This document shows, in pieces, positions 63,916 to 64,000 of a stretch of DNA of 64,000 nt. This DNA is from Capitulum mitella. Its lineage: Eukaryota > Arthropoda > Thecostraca > Pollicipedomorpha > Pollicipedidae. The number at the start of each line of letters is the position of its first letter. Position 1 is the stretch's first letter. The notes beneath the pieces were generated by a model. That model was not told the origin of the DNA. It searched no databases and saw only the letters and a list, made by a program, of their open reading frames with translations. Position numbers and translations under genes: made by a program. The DNA is taken from assembly GCA_030062745.1 (NCBI GenBank), contig CP099854.1, positions 18,285,572 through 18,349,571 of the forward strand. The letters run 5' to 3'.

Positions 63916-64000
63916 ATTATTCTTCGAGATATCGCCGAAAAAAATGACCTTGGAAGGCTTTTCTTTTGTCGTGTATGAAGAATCTCCGACGCCTGTTTTC
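63916..64000. other. 5' flank of the USP-like fragment
   Basis: Contains GATATCTCGAAGAAT just before the start codon. Nothing else is recognised before the window ends. Confidence 0.4.

Overview
This window looks like nuclear DNA of a metazoan, most likely an arthropod. Coding sequence occurs as short exons with GT-AG introns, there are no operons or ribosome-binding sites, reverse-transcriptase remnants and terminal-repeat elements are dense, and a degenerate TTAGG pentamer run (the arthropod telomere motif, here interstitial) sits near 43.5 kb. I cannot name the species. Outside one block the sequence is CpG-rich.

The one gene I can assemble completely is a ubiquitin-conjugating E2 of the UBE2D/effete class. 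It lies on the minus strand from 44040 (start codon) to 26747 (stop codon). Six exons of 24, 64, 110, 106, 104 and 36 bp sum to exactly 444 bp: 147 codons plus stop, the normal family length, with phases that match at every junction and the catalytic Cys85 present. Its 10.7-kb fourth intron is packed with minisatellites of 21 to 42 bp. Its 3.8-kb first intron is almost free of CpG, with sharp edges, in an otherwise CpG-rich window.

1-26.7 kb has no gene I recognise. It holds a two-unit minisatellite (179-499), a degenerate transposon-ORF fragment (6.2-6.4 kb), 34- and 35-bp tandem arrays (9.1 and 10.5 kb), a 1.2-kb TTAA-flanked element (13457-14666) and stretches rich in TGACCT/AGGTCA. 44-52 kb holds two copies of an unclassified interspersed repeat, one collapsed around a perfect 26-bp-arm hairpin, arrays built on the motif ATGGGACCCA, and a 21-bp minisatellite. 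At 52.2-52.8 kb is the C-terminal part of an alpha-1,3-fucosyltransferase (minus strand) with an in-frame TGA. 53-64 kb is layered transposons: TTAA-flanked elements of two families that share a subterminal hairpin and the 11-mer ATCTCGAGAAC, a LINE reverse transcriptase split by one of them, a second LINE fragment, and a ubiquitin-protease-like fragment (minus strand) cut off by a piece of TTAA element.

A tiny retroposon stands out: two copies of 54 and 60 bp start at the same nucleotide, end in an AAC-rich tail, and are flanked by different 14-15-bp target duplications.
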